A stretch of DNA of 64,000 nucleotides from Candidatus Stramentimicrobium fermentans (GTDB lineage: Bacteria > Atribacterota > Phoenicimicrobiia > Phoenicimicrobiales > Stramentimicrobiaceae): contig JAAYOB010000018.1 in the NCBI GenBank assembly GCA_012520575.1, forward strand, positions 5,524 to 69,523. Reading direction: 5' to 3'. The notes beneath the pieces are model-generated. The model saw only the letters and a list, made by a program, of their open reading frames with translations. It was not told where the DNA came from and did not search any database. Made by a program: the position numbers and the translations under genes. Positions 37,306 through 46,940 of this stretch are shown here, piece after piece. Position 1 is the first letter of the stretch. Every line of letters starts with the position of its first letter.

Positions 37306-37866
37306 ATGACTTCTTTTTCTATGGTGCTTTTAGCTTTGGGATTAGCTATGGATGCCTTTGCTGTTTCTATCACCGGAGGCATGGTGACCAGTTCTATTAA
37401 TATCCTTTTTGCTCTGAAGATTGCCCTGTTCTTTGCCGGTTTCCAGATGATTATGCCCTGGCTGGGCTGGTGGTTTGGGAGAAACATAGCTCCTTATTTG
37501 GAATGTTGTAATTATTGGATAGCTTCTTTACTCCTCTTCTTAATAGGGTTTAAGATGGTCTATGAGTCATTTCAATACAAAGAAAATAAACAGTGCTTAA
37601 ACTTTAAAAGTATATCAGTGTTATTTCTTTTAGCTATTGCCACCAGTATGGATGCCTTTGCCGCGGGGGTGAGTCTCTCTTTCTTGGGGCCGGACATTGT
37701 AAAGGCACTATGGATTATAGGAACTACTACTCTCTTGTTATCTTTACTGGGGGTTAGCATAGGTAAGATGTTGGGTCATGTTTTAAAAAGGTATGCTGAG
37801 CTAGCCGGTGGTGTGATCTTAATATTAATTGGCTTACAGGTTTTAGTAGGTCACCTGGGAGGTTAA
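37306..37866 (+). CDS. mntP: Manganese efflux pump MntP
   Basis: 186 residues, six membrane helices. The family's repeated acidic motifs are both present: GLAMDAFAVSITGG in helix 1 and ATSMDAFAAGVSLSFLG in helix 4, whose aspartates bind manganese. It exports Mn(II) from the cytoplasm. A caspase-like lipoprotein gene begins one base after its stop and uses a ribosome site inside the mntP end, so the two are co-transcribed and coupled. Confidence 0.92.
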   Translation: MTSFSMVLLALGLAMDAFAVSITGGMVTSSINILFALKIALFFAGFQMIMPWLGWWFGRNIAPYLECCNYWIASLLLFLIGFKMVYESFQYKENKQCLNFKSISVLFLLAIATSMDAFAAGVSLSFLGPDIVKALWIIGTTTLLLSLLGVSIGKMLGHVLKRYAELAGGVILILIGLQVLVGHLGG

Positions 37867-37867
37867 A

Positions 37868-39007
37868 ATGCATAATAGGACCAAATATTTTTTTCCTAAT
37901 TTAATAATTCTTTTGGCAATAACTGTATTCCTTGGCGGATGCACCTTCTTCCCCACTTGTTCACTTGATATAACTAGCAATCCTTCCGGTGCCCAAATAT
38001 TTCTTAATGGTAATTACACCGGAGAAGTTACTCCCGCTCTGATTGAAAACATTTTTCCGGGTACTTATGATATTTTGCTGACCCTGGATAATCCGCCTAT
38101 GACCGGTTCCGAAACAGTGGTTATTGACTCCGGCCAGACTCTTAACTTAGCAATGGAATTAGCCCCTAAGGTAACATACCGTGCTCTATTAATAGGGATT
38201 GACAAATATAAACACCACCCTTTAATTTTTAATTTAATAGCCCCTCCCTATGATGTCTTCAGAGTAAGTCAAGTTTTAGAGCATGCTCGGTTTGGTGAAA
38301 ATAAAACCACCTTTTCAGTTGTCAATACTTTGACTGGAGAAGAGGCTACTTATTTTAATATTATGCAGGGAATTACCTCTACCTTCCGAGATGCTAATAA
38401 TAATGATATATCTTATTTTTATTATTCCGGACACGGCTTAAATGAGGGCGGCACAGTAGCTATTTCGTCCTATGATGCGACACTCGAATATGGCAGTTTT
38501 AATGGGTGGATTACAGTCGATGAGTTGGCTGCTAAGTTGGCAAGCATTCCCGGAACAAAGGTAGTTATTCTCGATTCCTGTCATTCCGGTGGTTTTATCG
38601 GCAAGGATTTATCTTTAAGAGAAGTAATGGATAAGGTAAGATTGCAATCGATAAACACAAGTATCTTAGATTCCTTTAGTGCCTATGATGTTATCAGGGA
38701 GAAAGGAAACCTTGCCTCAAGTGGATTCAGGGTAATTGTGTCTGCTACAAGTAAACAGGAGTGTTTTGAGACCTCCAGACCCCATCCCGTTGATGGAAAT
38801 CCCTATGGCTATTTTACCATGGCTTTATGTGAAGGGTGCGGATATAATAGTTTCCGCTTCCCATACCCTGCAGATCAGAATCAGAATCAACGGATAGCCT
38901 TAAGTGAAATGTATCAATATATTTATCAACATCCTTTTTTAGCACACTTAGATCAGGATGCACAGGTCTATCCCCAAAATTCTAATCTTTCTTTTTTAGA
39001 ATATTAA
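37868..39007 (+). CDS. Caspase-like (peptidase C14) lipoprotein with N-terminal PEGA domain
   Basis: 379 residues. A signal peptide ends in the lipobox FLGGC, so it is exported and lipid-anchored. A PEGA domain follows (about 35-100: LDITSNPSGAQIFLNGNYTG). The caspase domain starts at YRALLIGIDKYKHHP and has the dyad His189 (YYSGHG) and Cys238 (VILDSCHSGG). Basic or acidic substrate preference cannot be read with confidence. GGGAGG inside mntP serves as ribosome site, and coupling to the Mn exporter is tight. Metacaspases often need divalent ions, so a link is conceivable but unproven. Confidence 0.9.
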   Translation: MHNRTKYFFPNLIILLAITVFLGGCTFFPTCSLDITSNPSGAQIFLNGNYTGEVTPALIENIFPGTYDILLTLDNPPMTGSETVVIDSGQTLNLAMELAPKVTYRALLIGIDKYKHHPLIFNLIAPPYDVFRVSQVLEHARFGENKTTFSVVNTLTGEEATYFNIMQGITSTFRDANNNDISYFYYSGHGLNEGGTVAISSYDATLEYGSFNGWITVDELAAKLASIPGTKVVILDSCHSGGFIGKDLSLREVMDKVRLQSINTSILDSFSAYDVIREKGNLASSGFRVIVSATSKQECFETSRPHPVDGNPYGYFTMALCEGCGYNSFRFPYPADQNQNQRIALSEMYQYIYQHPFLAHLDQDAQVYPQNSNLSFLEY

Positions 39008-39126
39008 TAAGAATTCCTTTTAACAGAATAGAAAACGTATTTAAGAATCAGGTTTCAACTATTATAATATCTCTGAAAATCTATTTAATTTGAAATAAAC
39101 CCAATTCACTATTAAAAAAGCTACTC

Positions 39127-39174
39127 AAAAAATAAGCAAGGACCACTCGTTTTAAAAGAATCCTTGCTTATTTT
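39127..39174. terminator. Strong bidirectional hairpin terminator
   Basis: AAAATAAGCAAGGA (39128-39141) pairs perfectly with TCCTTGCTTATTTT (39161-39174), loop 19 bases, with A and T tracts on the outer sides. It ends the mntP-caspase transcript and could also end a minus-strand transcript from the small remnant to its right. Confidence 0.85.
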
Positions 39175-39184
39175 AATCTACTCA

Positions 39185-39290
39185 ACTTTCTTCTTTTCGC
39201 TCAGTTGTTTTCATGGCATCAATCAGCTCGATAGCTTCATCACGGGTTATATTTCCTTATTTGAGCATATCCAAACTTTTTAAATATTAT
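39185..39290 (-). pseudogene. Remnant of a SHOCT-like C-terminal segment
   Basis: On the minus strand one frame reads LKSLDMLK, stop, GNITRDEAIELIDAMKTTER and ends at a stop just before the terminator hairpin. The pattern of a short helix, a G-x-I turn and EAIELIDAL-like helix is that of SHOCT and related short oligomerisation segments. An internal stop and lack of an upstream body indicate a leftover 3' end of a deleted gene. Confidence 0.4.
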
Positions 39291-39391
39291 ATAGAATACT
39301 AATATAGTTAAGTTTTACATTTTTCAGGATTTGTTAAATTATTGGAAAGAAAGTATGATATAGGATAGAAACAGAAAGAAAGGGAAAGATA

Positions 39392-40252
39392 TTGAGATTA
39401 GGATGCCATGTCTCTATTGCGGGAGGTATTGAACAGTCAATTTCCCGGGCGAAAGCCCTTGAAATTAATACCATGCAGATTTTTTCTAAAAACTCTCGCG
39501 CCTGGCAGGAAAAGACTTATACCAATTCGGAAATAATAGAATTTCAGAGAAAATTACAGAAATCAACCCTTTCACCGATTTTTATCCATGCTTCTTATCT
39601 TATCAATCTTGCCTCACCGGATGAAGAGATATATACCAAGTCTATAGCTGCCTTCCGGGAAGAACTGAAAAGAGGGGGCGATTTGTTAGTCAATTTAAGT
39701 CAGCCTTATCTTATCATTCATCCGGGTGCCCATCGCGGTGCCGGGGAAGAGTTTGGCTTAAATAGAATAATCAAAGCTCTAAGAAATGTTTTAAAACAAA
39801 GTTCATATTTGAAACTATCTACTATGGTCTTATTAGAAAATACTTCCGGTATGGGGAGCGGCTTAGGTCATTCCTTCAGTCAGTTAAAATATATTATGGA
39901 GCAGATAGATTATCCGGACAAGGTAGGAGTATGTTTTGATACCTGTCATGCTTTTGCTGCCGGGTACAATCTGGCAGAAGAGCAAGGGATAGAGGAGACC
40001 ATTGCCCAGTTTGATAGAGAAATCGGTTTAGATAAATTAAAGGTTATTCACCTAAATGACTCAAAATATGGCTTAGGTTCTAAACGAGACAGACATACCC
40101 ATATCGGAGAAGGATTTATCGGTACAAATGGTTTCAGACTTTTGATAAATCACCCTCAGCTTAAGGATCTGCCCTTTATCCTGGAAACCCCTAAAAAGAA
40201 TGATAAAGATGACCGGAGAAATATTGAATTGGTGAGAAGTTTGAGGGAATAG
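39392..40252 (+). CDS. nfo: Deoxyribonuclease IV (AP endonuclease)
   Basis: 286 residues, TIM-barrel endonuclease with three zinc ions that cuts DNA at abasic sites in base excision repair. Metal ligands and signatures: RLGCHVSIAGGIEQS at the start, IHPGAHRG, LLENTSGMGSGLG, GVCFDTCHAFAAGYN, VIHLNDSKYGLGS and DRHTHIGEG, then FILETPK. The start is TTG at 39392, preceded by GAAAGGGAAAG. Single gene with its own upstream gap. Confidence 0.94.
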   Translation: MRLGCHVSIAGGIEQSISRAKALEINTMQIFSKNSRAWQEKTYTNSEIIEFQRKLQKSTLSPIFIHASYLINLASPDEEIYTKSIAAFREELKRGGDLLVNLSQPYLIIHPGAHRGAGEEFGLNRIIKALRNVLKQSSYLKLSTMVLLENTSGMGSGLGHSFSQLKYIMEQIDYPDKVGVCFDTCHAFAAGYNLAEEQGIEETIAQFDREIGLDKLKVIHLNDSKYGLGSKRDRHTHIGEGFIGTNGFRLLINHPQLKDLPFILETPKKNDKDDRRNIELVRSLRE

Positions 40253-40395
40253 ACCGATAGAACCGGTTAAAGCAACGGCTAAGGCTTGTTAAGATTCACT
40301 TTCTAACTCAGGTTTGTTATAATAAGGCGGTTAAGTGCTTTAATCTTAATATGATAGGTAGGCTTGCATGTTATTGCAGGTAGGTTAATTTAGAT

Positions 40396-40483
40396 TGGTG
40401 CCGAAGGGGGGATTTGAACCCCCACAGGTGTGAAACCTACTACGCCCTGAACGTAGCGCGTCTGCCGATTCCGCCACTTCGGC
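40396..40483 (-). tRNA. tRNA-Leu, anticodon CAG
   Basis: On the minus strand the acceptor stem GCCGAAG pairs with CTTCGGC and the encoded CCA end is present. The anticodon stem CTACG/CGTAG holds the loop TTCAGGG, anticodon CAG (reads CUG). There is a long variable arm (TAGGTTTCACACCTG), as required for leucine tRNA, and the T arm has GGGGGTTCAAATCCCCC. Total 88 bases including CCA. Confidence 0.96.
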
Positions 40484-40685
40484 TGCATAACTATAATAAT
40501 AGACAATTCAAGGTAAATGAATTAGCATATAGATTATTTTCTAACACATTATAGCATAGATAAAATTAGGTATCTTGTCAAGAAAATTACCTCATTGAGG
40601 CAGATAGATTAGTAAGACATTTTATAGGAGAGACAGCGCAAAAACAAAAATAATAAAATAATGAGGATTGTTAAGGAGTAGAGTT

Positions 40686-41684
40686 TTGAATAGTGAGAAA
40701 AGAATTATCGATTTAAATTTGGGGGATAAGGTCAATAGGATTTTTTATATAAAAGAAACAGAATTTAGACTGCGCAGAGATGGCAGGACTATCGATGGGT
40801 TTTTAAAAATTTCTGATGGTACCGGTGAAATTGAGGCAATCTACTGGGATATGCCTCCCAGTAAGGTAAAACAACTGGAAAAGATGCAGTTTGCTCAGAT
40901 TGATGGACAAGCAAGCAGGAAGAGAAAAGACGGAGAGCTGCAAATAAACATAAAATCCATAACGGAAGGCCAGAAATCATTATTACAATTAGAGGATTTT
41001 ATACCCTCTACCCCATTTGATATTGCAGAACTGATGGAGAAAATTGATGGCAAGATTAGCTCCATAAAGAATCAGTATTTAAGAAGCCTTTTACTCTCTT
41101 TTTTTCAAGATCCGATTTTAAGGGGAATATTCAGGATAGCACCGGCAGCTAAAAAATTGCATCAGGCCTACCAGGGCGGTTTAGCTGAGCACACCCTCAA
41201 TGTAGCTGAAATATGTGAAAAAATCTGTGAGCTTTATCCCCAGATTAATCGCGATTTTCTGATTAGTACGGCACTGCTCCATGATATAGGTAAGCTGGAA
41301 GAATATCAGTTTGAGGGTGTAATTGAGTATACCGATAAGGGGAAACTGATAGGGCATGTTGTAATGGGTGCAGAAATGGTTGATGCGAAGATTAAGATGA
41401 TTAAAGGTTTTCCGGAAGACCTGGCTATTATGTTTAAACACACTATCTTGAGCCATCATGGAAAACTTGAATTTGGTTCACCAAAACTACCCAGTATCTT
41501 GCCGGCGGTAGCCCTTTACTATGCCGATGATACCGATGCCAAACTAAATGGATTGATTGGATTGAAAGAACAGAATAAGAATATAGATAAAAAATGGAGC
41601 GAATGGGTCTGGTGGTTAGAACGCTCTTTTTATCTGGCGGAGCAGGACATTTTAGACCCTAACAGAGAGGAATTAACAGATTAA
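40686..41684 (+). CDS. yhaM: 3'-5' exoribonuclease YhaM-type (OB fold plus HD domain)
   Basis: About 332 residues. An N-terminal OB-fold (FRLRRDGRTIDGFLKISDGT) is joined to an HD domain with AEHTLNVAEICEKI, the metal-binding His199-Asp200 in ALLHDIGKLEE, and HTILSHHG. This is the layout of YhaM/CBF1 nucleases that trim RNA or single-stranded DNA 3' ends. The TTG at 40686 is preferred: AAGGAG lies seven bases upstream, whereas the in-frame TTG at 40668 precedes it. Cytoplasmic, single gene. Confidence 0.9.
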   Translation: MNSEKRIIDLNLGDKVNRIFYIKETEFRLRRDGRTIDGFLKISDGTGEIEAIYWDMPPSKVKQLEKMQFAQIDGQASRKRKDGELQINIKSITEGQKSLLQLEDFIPSTPFDIAELMEKIDGKISSIKNQYLRSLLLSFFQDPILRGIFRIAPAAKKLHQAYQGGLAEHTLNVAEICEKICELYPQINRDFLISTALLHDIGKLEEYQFEGVIEYTDKGKLIGHVVMGAEMVDAKIKMIKGFPEDLAIMFKHTILSHHGKLEFGSPKLPSILPAVALYYADDTDAKLNGLIGLKEQNKNIDKKWSEWVWWLERSFYLAEQDILDPNREELTD

Positions 41685-41784
41685 TAGTAAAAACAAGAGT
41701 ACACATTTTAGCCACTAAAAAATTAACATAATATTAATATAATGCAACTATAATTTATAATGCACAGGCAAACGGAGGAAGATT

Positions 41785-43155
41785 ATGCAGAATAGATTAA
41801 CAGATGTTCTTTCCGGACAAAAAGCGGATTATTTAGAAGTAAGGTTAGAGGAATTTGAGGCAAACAATGTTCGTTTTCAAGGAAAGGATTTAGAAAGGAT
41901 AAGCAGTGCCCAGGAAAAAGGGGGCAATGTCAGAGCACTGGTCAAAGGACGCTGGGGGTTTGTTACCTTTAATCGTTGGGAAGAATTAGAAGAAAAGATT
42001 AAACAGGCTATAGAGATTGCCACACTTATTGGGGATGGAGAGCAAGTCAGTACTTTAGCCCCTGCTGAACCGGTAATAGAAGAGCTAACAGCGGGGAACG
42101 TGAGAGATTTCAGGCAAATTAGTTTGAAAGAAAAAGCTGAAACAATGAAAAACTACAGCAATATCATAGTCAACTTCAGTCCGAAAATCCAATCATCGAT
42201 TGCCAATTATGCTGATCGTTATACCATTACCCATTTTGCCAACTCAGAAGGAACCTATATCAAAAAAGAAAGTCCTTACCTTAGCATTCATCTTACGGCA
42301 ATTGCCCGTGACAGTGATGATGTGCAGATGGCCAATGAAAGCATAGGCAGTAATAAAGGATATGAAAATGCAGAGCGGCTCTCTTCATTAGCCCAGAAGG
42401 CGGCACAAAGGGCAGTAAATCTATTGCAAGCCAAAAATACTCCCGGCGGTCAATATACTGTAATCCTGGACCCAATTCTGGCAGGAGTTTTTATCCATGA
42501 GGCCTTCGGGCACTTGAGTGAAGCTGATTTTTTATATGAAGATACCAGAATACAGAAGTTGATGACTTTGGGTAAAAAAGTGGCATCAGAAGAGCTTAAT
42601 GTAGTGGATGACGGTTCCTTGCCGGGATTATTAGGGTCTTCTAGATACGATGATGAAGGAGTTCCTACCCGGAAAAATTATTTAATCAAAAAAGGTGTTT
42701 TAACAGGAAGGCTTCATTCCCGAGAGACAGCTGCTAAGATGGGAGAGCCGATTACCGGGAATGCCAGAGCTATAAACTACCATTTTAAGCCTATAGTGCG
42801 GATGACCAATACCTATATAGAGAGGGGGAAAACTCCCTACAAGAAATTATTTGACGGGATTAAAAAAGGAATTTATGCTCGTCATTTCTATGGCGGAAAT
42901 ACTACCTTTGAAATGTTTACTTTCAGTGCCGGAGAAGGCTATCTCATCGAAAATGGCCGTGTCACCGAACCGCTCAGAAATATAACCTTGAGCGGAAATT
43001 TATTTGAAACACTGCACCATATTGAAGGAATTGCCAATGACCTCAGTATCATTGAATCGGGAGGAGGCTGCGGCAAAGGCGGACAGAGCCCTTTACCGGT
43101 AACTTTTGGCAGCCCACACATTCGTATAAGTAATGTAGTGGTAGGAGGGAGATAA
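41785..43155 (+). CDS. tldD: TldD metalloprotease subunit
   Basis: 456 residues. TldD is the zinc-bearing, catalytic partner of the TldD/TldE heterodimer, which cuts unfolded or modified peptides. The HExxxH motif is HEAFGH (238-243), and the C-terminal GGGCGKGGQSPLPVTFGSPH carries the cysteine ligand. GGAGG precedes the ATG. tldE follows five bases later. No peptide precursor gene or maturase was found nearby, so the pair may act as a general processing protease. Confidence 0.93.
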   Translation: MQNRLTDVLSGQKADYLEVRLEEFEANNVRFQGKDLERISSAQEKGGNVRALVKGRWGFVTFNRWEELEEKIKQAIEIATLIGDGEQVSTLAPAEPVIEELTAGNVRDFRQISLKEKAETMKNYSNIIVNFSPKIQSSIANYADRYTITHFANSEGTYIKKESPYLSIHLTAIARDSDDVQMANESIGSNKGYENAERLSSLAQKAAQRAVNLLQAKNTPGGQYTVILDPILAGVFIHEAFGHLSEADFLYEDTRIQKLMTLGKKVASEELNVVDDGSLPGLLGSSRYDDEGVPTRKNYLIKKGVLTGRLHSRETAAKMGEPITGNARAINYHFKPIVRMTNTYIERGKTPYKKLFDGIKKGIYARHFYGGNTTFEMFTFSAGEGYLIENGRVTEPLRNITLSGNLFETLHHIEGIANDLSIIESGGGCGKGGQSPLPVTFGSPHIRISNVVVGGR

Positions 43156-43160
43156 TTAGT

Positions 43161-44474
43161 ATGAAACATTTAATGAAGAGACTAAAGGATAAGGTTTCCT
43201 CAGCGGAACTCTATAAAATGAATTATAAATCAACGCCGATTGAATATGAGATGAACAGGCTAAAGACGATAAGCACTGAAGAGTCAGAGGGGTGGGCTCT
43301 AAGGGTTATTATTAATGGTAAGGTAGGTTTTTCTTCGGCAACTTCAGAAAGTCAGTTTGATGCTATGGCAGAAAAGGCAATAGAGATTGCTCAATTTGGA
43401 CAGCCTGCTATCTTTGATTTTCCCAAGCAGCTTGATAGGAAATTAGAGGACACTATAAAATTGTATGACCCCTCCATTCCCGTAAAAAGTACTGCTCAGA
43501 TGATCGAAGAAGGTAATAGTATTGTTGCTAAAATTCAATCTTATAATCCTGATTTACGTTGCGATGTTGACATTACCAAATTGGAGGGAGAAGTAGGGTA
43601 CCGCAATACCTATTGCAATCCATTTAACTATCAAAAAACTTTTTTTAAACGATCTATCATGATTCAAGATACACAGGAAGATGATATGATGATGTTGTTG
43701 GAGGCGCAGGGATGGGGTCAGGACAACCTCTCCTTTGAGGCTCTATGGGAAAAAATAGAGCAGAAATTGGAGTGGGGCAAGAAGATAGTTGAAGTCTCTG
43801 ATGACTATCTGCCGGTAATTTTTACTCCTAAGGCGCTATTAGTCTTAATACTTCCTCTTATTGCGGGACTGAATGGTAAGATGGTCAATAAAAAGATTTC
43901 ACCGTTGCAAGATAAACTGGGACAAATTCTCTTTAATCCCCTGCTTTCTATTTACAGTGATGGAACGATTGATTATGCTGGCGGCAGCGGACCATATGAT
44001 GATGAAGGTATAGTTATGAGGCGGCTGCCATTGGTAGAGAAGGGAGTATTAAAGAATTATTATTATGATTTAGAAAATGCCGCAGAAGCAAAAGTAGAGC
44101 CTACCGGGAACGGGAACAGGCCAGGTTTTCACACCTCTCCTTCCCCGGGGATAAATAATCTCATTATTCCGGAAGGAGAATCTTCCTTTAGCGATATGGT
44201 TAAGGACATTAAATCAGGCATTATAGTAGACCAAGTTTTGGGATTAGGTCAGGGCAATGTCTTGAGCGGGGCTTTTTCTAATAATGTACAGCTGGGCTAT
44301 AAGATAAAGGAAGGCAAAATTGTCGGCAGAATTAAGAATGTAATGATTGCCGGTAATGCCATAGAGGTTCTGAAAGATATTGTTGCTGTGGGCAATGAAA
44401 CGGAATGGATATCAGGAAGGTATTGTTTCCCGCACCTCTATCTGAAATCAATCTCGGTTTCTACTAAAAAATAA
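43161..44474 (+). CDS. tldE: TldE/PmbA subunit
   Basis: 437 residues, the non-metal partner of TldD. The family pattern is clear: GWALRVIINGKVGFSSATS at the start, then AGGSGPYDDEGIVMRRLPLV and GLGQGNVLSGAFSNNVQLGY near the end, with no HExxxH motif, as expected. Five bases after tldD and probably translated with it. The complex is cytoplasmic. Confidence 0.92.
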   Translation: MKHLMKRLKDKVSSAELYKMNYKSTPIEYEMNRLKTISTEESEGWALRVIINGKVGFSSATSESQFDAMAEKAIEIAQFGQPAIFDFPKQLDRKLEDTIKLYDPSIPVKSTAQMIEEGNSIVAKIQSYNPDLRCDVDITKLEGEVGYRNTYCNPFNYQKTFFKRSIMIQDTQEDDMMMLLEAQGWGQDNLSFEALWEKIEQKLEWGKKIVEVSDDYLPVIFTPKALLVLILPLIAGLNGKMVNKKISPLQDKLGQILFNPLLSIYSDGTIDYAGGSGPYDDEGIVMRRLPLVEKGVLKNYYYDLENAAEAKVEPTGNGNRPGFHTSPSPGINNLIIPEGESSFSDMVKDIKSGIIVDQVLGLGQGNVLSGAFSNNVQLGYKIKEGKIVGRIKNVMIAGNAIEVLKDIVAVGNETEWISGRYCFPHLYLKSISVSTKK

Positions 44475-44609
44475 AAACTTATTTCTAATAAATATAATAA
44501 CTTTTATGTTTTTTAGTTGAGATTCAGAATATAGATAAGAATATTTTGACTATTATCAGTATAAAAATAAGTCTTAAAAATTTAAAATATATTGGCAGGA
44601 AAAATAAAA

Positions 44610-45254
44610 ATGTTGAAATTATTAATTATGAGACACGCAGAGAGTTCGAGTAATGTGGAAAACCTTTTTTCAGGTCATCAGGATGTAGGATTAACCAAAA
44701 AAGGAATCTGGCAGGCAGAGCAGTTGGCAGAACGTTTAGCAGAAACTAAGATTGATGTCATATATTCCAGTGACCTAAAAAGAGCCATAAGTACAGCTAA
44801 TATTATAAACAAAAAACACCAATTGACTTTAAATGTAGAGACCCTCTTTAAAGAAATCCATTTTGGTGACTGGGAAGGAATGTGCTATGAGGAAGTTTAT
44901 GCCTATAGTGATTATGAAAATTATCGAAACTGGTGGAGACAACCGCATATAGCCCTCCCCGGTGGAGAGAGTATCGCCGAAGTAAATCAAAGAGTTACCA
45001 AAGGTTTAAAAAAACTTATTACTAACCATTACAATAGTGATGGACAGGACAAAACAGTGGCAATTGTCTGCCATGGTGGAGTTGCTAAGATTATGATTGG
45101 CATTGCACTCGATATTCCACTGGAGAGAATCTGGTATATCAGTCAGTATTCTACTGCGCTAAATATCATTCTTTATGAAAATCAGGATAACTACTACGTT
45201 AAAAAAGTCAATGATACCAGCCATCTTGACGGAAAGGTAATGGTTGTTGATTAA
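44610..45254 (+). CDS. cobC: Histidine phosphatase, probable alpha-ribazole phosphatase
   Basis: About 214 residues of the phosphoglycerate mutase-like phosphatases: the phospho-histidine motif LLIMRHAESSSN, then GHQDVGLTKKGIWQAEQLAE, EIHFGDWEGM and CHGGVAKIMIG with the second histidine. The role is taken from context: it directly abuts cobT, followed by cobU and cobS, so it likely dephosphorylates alpha-ribazole phosphate or cobalamin phosphate in nucleotide-loop assembly. The ATG at 44610 follows AGGAAAA; an in-frame TTG lies 18 bases upstream. Confidence 0.85.
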   Translation: MLKLLIMRHAESSSNVENLFSGHQDVGLTKKGIWQAEQLAERLAETKIDVIYSSDLKRAISTANIINKKHQLTLNVETLFKEIHFGDWEGMCYEEVYAYSDYENYRNWWRQPHIALPGGESIAEVNQRVTKGLKKLITNHYNSDGQDKTVAIVCHGGVAKIMIGIALDIPLERIWYISQYSTALNIILYENQDNYYVKKVNDTSHLDGKVMVVD

Positions 45255-46334
45255 TTGGGCGAAACCGCTATCTATAATATCATGAAACAAATTCGACCGA
45301 TTGACGATGTGGTCCAAAAGGATGTCTTGGCCCGTTTTGATGAGCTTGCGAAACCGCAAAATAGCTTGGGCAGATTAGAAAAATTAGTAGCGCAGGCTGC
45401 CGGCATTTATGGCAAACATAGTCCAACTATCGAGAGAAAGATTATTTTTCTGATGGCGGCTGACCATGGCATAACACAGGAACAGGTCAGCCCCCATCCT
45501 TCCGATATTACCCGTCAAATGGTCCTGAATTTTTTAAACGGCAGGGCAGCTATCAATGTCTTGGCTCGCCACTTTAACACCGAGATAGTAATAACCGATA
45601 TGGGTGTAAAGGGTGATCTTTCTCAATTATTGGGTATTTTTAATAAGAAAATTGCCCAAGGGACAGGAAATATAGCAAAAGAGGCGGCTATGAGCCGTGA
45701 AATGGCAGAAAGGTCGATTAAGATAGGCAGAGAGGTTTTTGAAGAAGTATTTGCCCAGCGGCAGATTGACCTCATCGGATTAGGGGAAATGGGTATCGGT
45801 AACACCTCTGCCAGTAGTGCCATTATCAGCTTACTGACCGGCGCCGAAGTAGAAGAGGTAGTAGATAGCGGCAGCGGGCTTACCCCGGATGGAATCAAAC
45901 ACAAAATAACCGTGATTAAGCAGGCTATTTCTTTACATAAACCTGATATTAATGACCCTATTGATATACTGTCTAAGGTGGGAGGATTTGAGATTGGCGG
46001 ACTGATTGGGTGCATCTTTGCTGCCGCTCAAAGGAAAATCCCTATAGTAATGGATGGTTTAATATCAGGAGCCTGTGCCTTACTGGCGATAAAATTAAAT
46101 AGGGTAATAAAAGATTATCTCTTTACCAGCCACTGTTCTCGGGAAAAGGGGCATAAAGTTGTACTCGATTATCTGGGCATGACCCCGATTTTTGATTTAG
46201 AAATGTGTTTAGGTGAGGGAACCGGAGCAGTTTTTGGAATGAATTTTCTGGAGGCAGGTTTTAAACTGTTAAATCAGATGGCAACCTTTACTGATTTAAA
46301 AAAGATAAACCAATCTATGAGAAATAATAACTAG
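45255..46334 (+). CDS. cobT: Nicotinate-nucleotide-dimethylbenzimidazole phosphoribosyltransferase
   Basis: 359 residues. It activates the lower ligand base as alpha-ribazole phosphate for cobalamin. Family marks: LAKPQNSLGRLEKLVAQAAG, MAADHGITQEQVSPHPS, FLNGRAAINVLAR, GEMGIGNTSASSAI, and DGLISGACALLAIK with SHCSREKGH. The frame begins with TTG at 45255 directly after the cobC stop; an ATG at 45282 is possible but would shorten the N-terminal helix that the family usually has. Part of cobC-cobT-cobU-cobS. Confidence 0.93.
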   Translation: MGETAIYNIMKQIRPIDDVVQKDVLARFDELAKPQNSLGRLEKLVAQAAGIYGKHSPTIERKIIFLMAADHGITQEQVSPHPSDITRQMVLNFLNGRAAINVLARHFNTEIVITDMGVKGDLSQLLGIFNKKIAQGTGNIAKEAAMSREMAERSIKIGREVFEEVFAQRQIDLIGLGEMGIGNTSASSAIISLLTGAEVEEVVDSGSGLTPDGIKHKITVIKQAISLHKPDINDPIDILSKVGGFEIGGLIGCIFAAAQRKIPIVMDGLISGACALLAIKLNRVIKDYLFTSHCSREKGHKVVLDYLGMTPIFDLEMCLGEGTGAVFGMNFLEAGFKLLNQMATFTDLKKINQSMRNNN

Positions 46335-46373
46335 AGCCCTCTTTTTTATAGATGATAACCTTAGGCTTAAAAG

Positions 46374-46940
46374 ATGAAACAAGGAAGACCAAAACTAATT
46401 CTGATTACCGGCGGGGTACGTAGCGGTAAGAGCTCTTTTGCCGAAGCATTGGCTCAAGAAATAGGCAGCAAGATTGCCTATATTGCCACTGGACAGGCCC
46501 TAGATAAAGAGATGACCGAAAGAATATCAAAACATCGCCGGAGGAGACCACAAGACTGGCAAACATATGAAGAGCCCGAACAGGTGGAGAAGGTTATTCC
46601 GGAAATTGGTGATACTGCAGAAGTAATTATTCTCGATTGCCTCAATTTCCTGGTGGCTAACCTTATCTCTGATTATAAAGAAGAGGAGCCAAAAGAACCT
46701 TTAATTTCCAAGATCAGATATAAGATTGATACCCTTGCTAGCGAAGCCCTGAAAAGTCCAGCGACTATCATTGTAGTATCTAACGAAGTAGGCTCCAGCT
46801 TAGTACCGGTTAATCCAACCGGGCGTTTTTTTCAAGAGCAATTAGGTCAAGCCAACCAAGTAATTGCCTTCCATGCTGAACTGGTGTATCTTATGGTGGC
46901 AGGTATACCTCTTTTGATAAAGGGAGTTCGCGATGAATAA
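46374..46940 (+). CDS. cobU: Adenosylcobinamide kinase / guanylyltransferase
   Basis: 188 residues. It phosphorylates adenosylcobinamide and transfers GMP to give AdoCbi-GDP. The P-loop is GGVRSGKSSFAE (from 13), followed by YIATGQALDKEM, the basic KHRRRRPQDWQT segment containing the guanylylation region, ILDCLNFLVANLI and VSNEVGSSLVPVNPTGRFF. Its end overlaps cobS by eight bases. Confidence 0.94.
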   Translation: MKQGRPKLILITGGVRSGKSSFAEALAQEIGSKIAYIATGQALDKEMTERISKHRRRRPQDWQTYEEPEQVEKVIPEIGDTAEVIILDCLNFLVANLISDYKEEEPKEPLISKIRYKIDTLASEALKSPATIIVVSNEVGSSLVPVNPTGRFFQEQLGQANQVIAFHAELVYLMVAGIPLLIKGVRDE

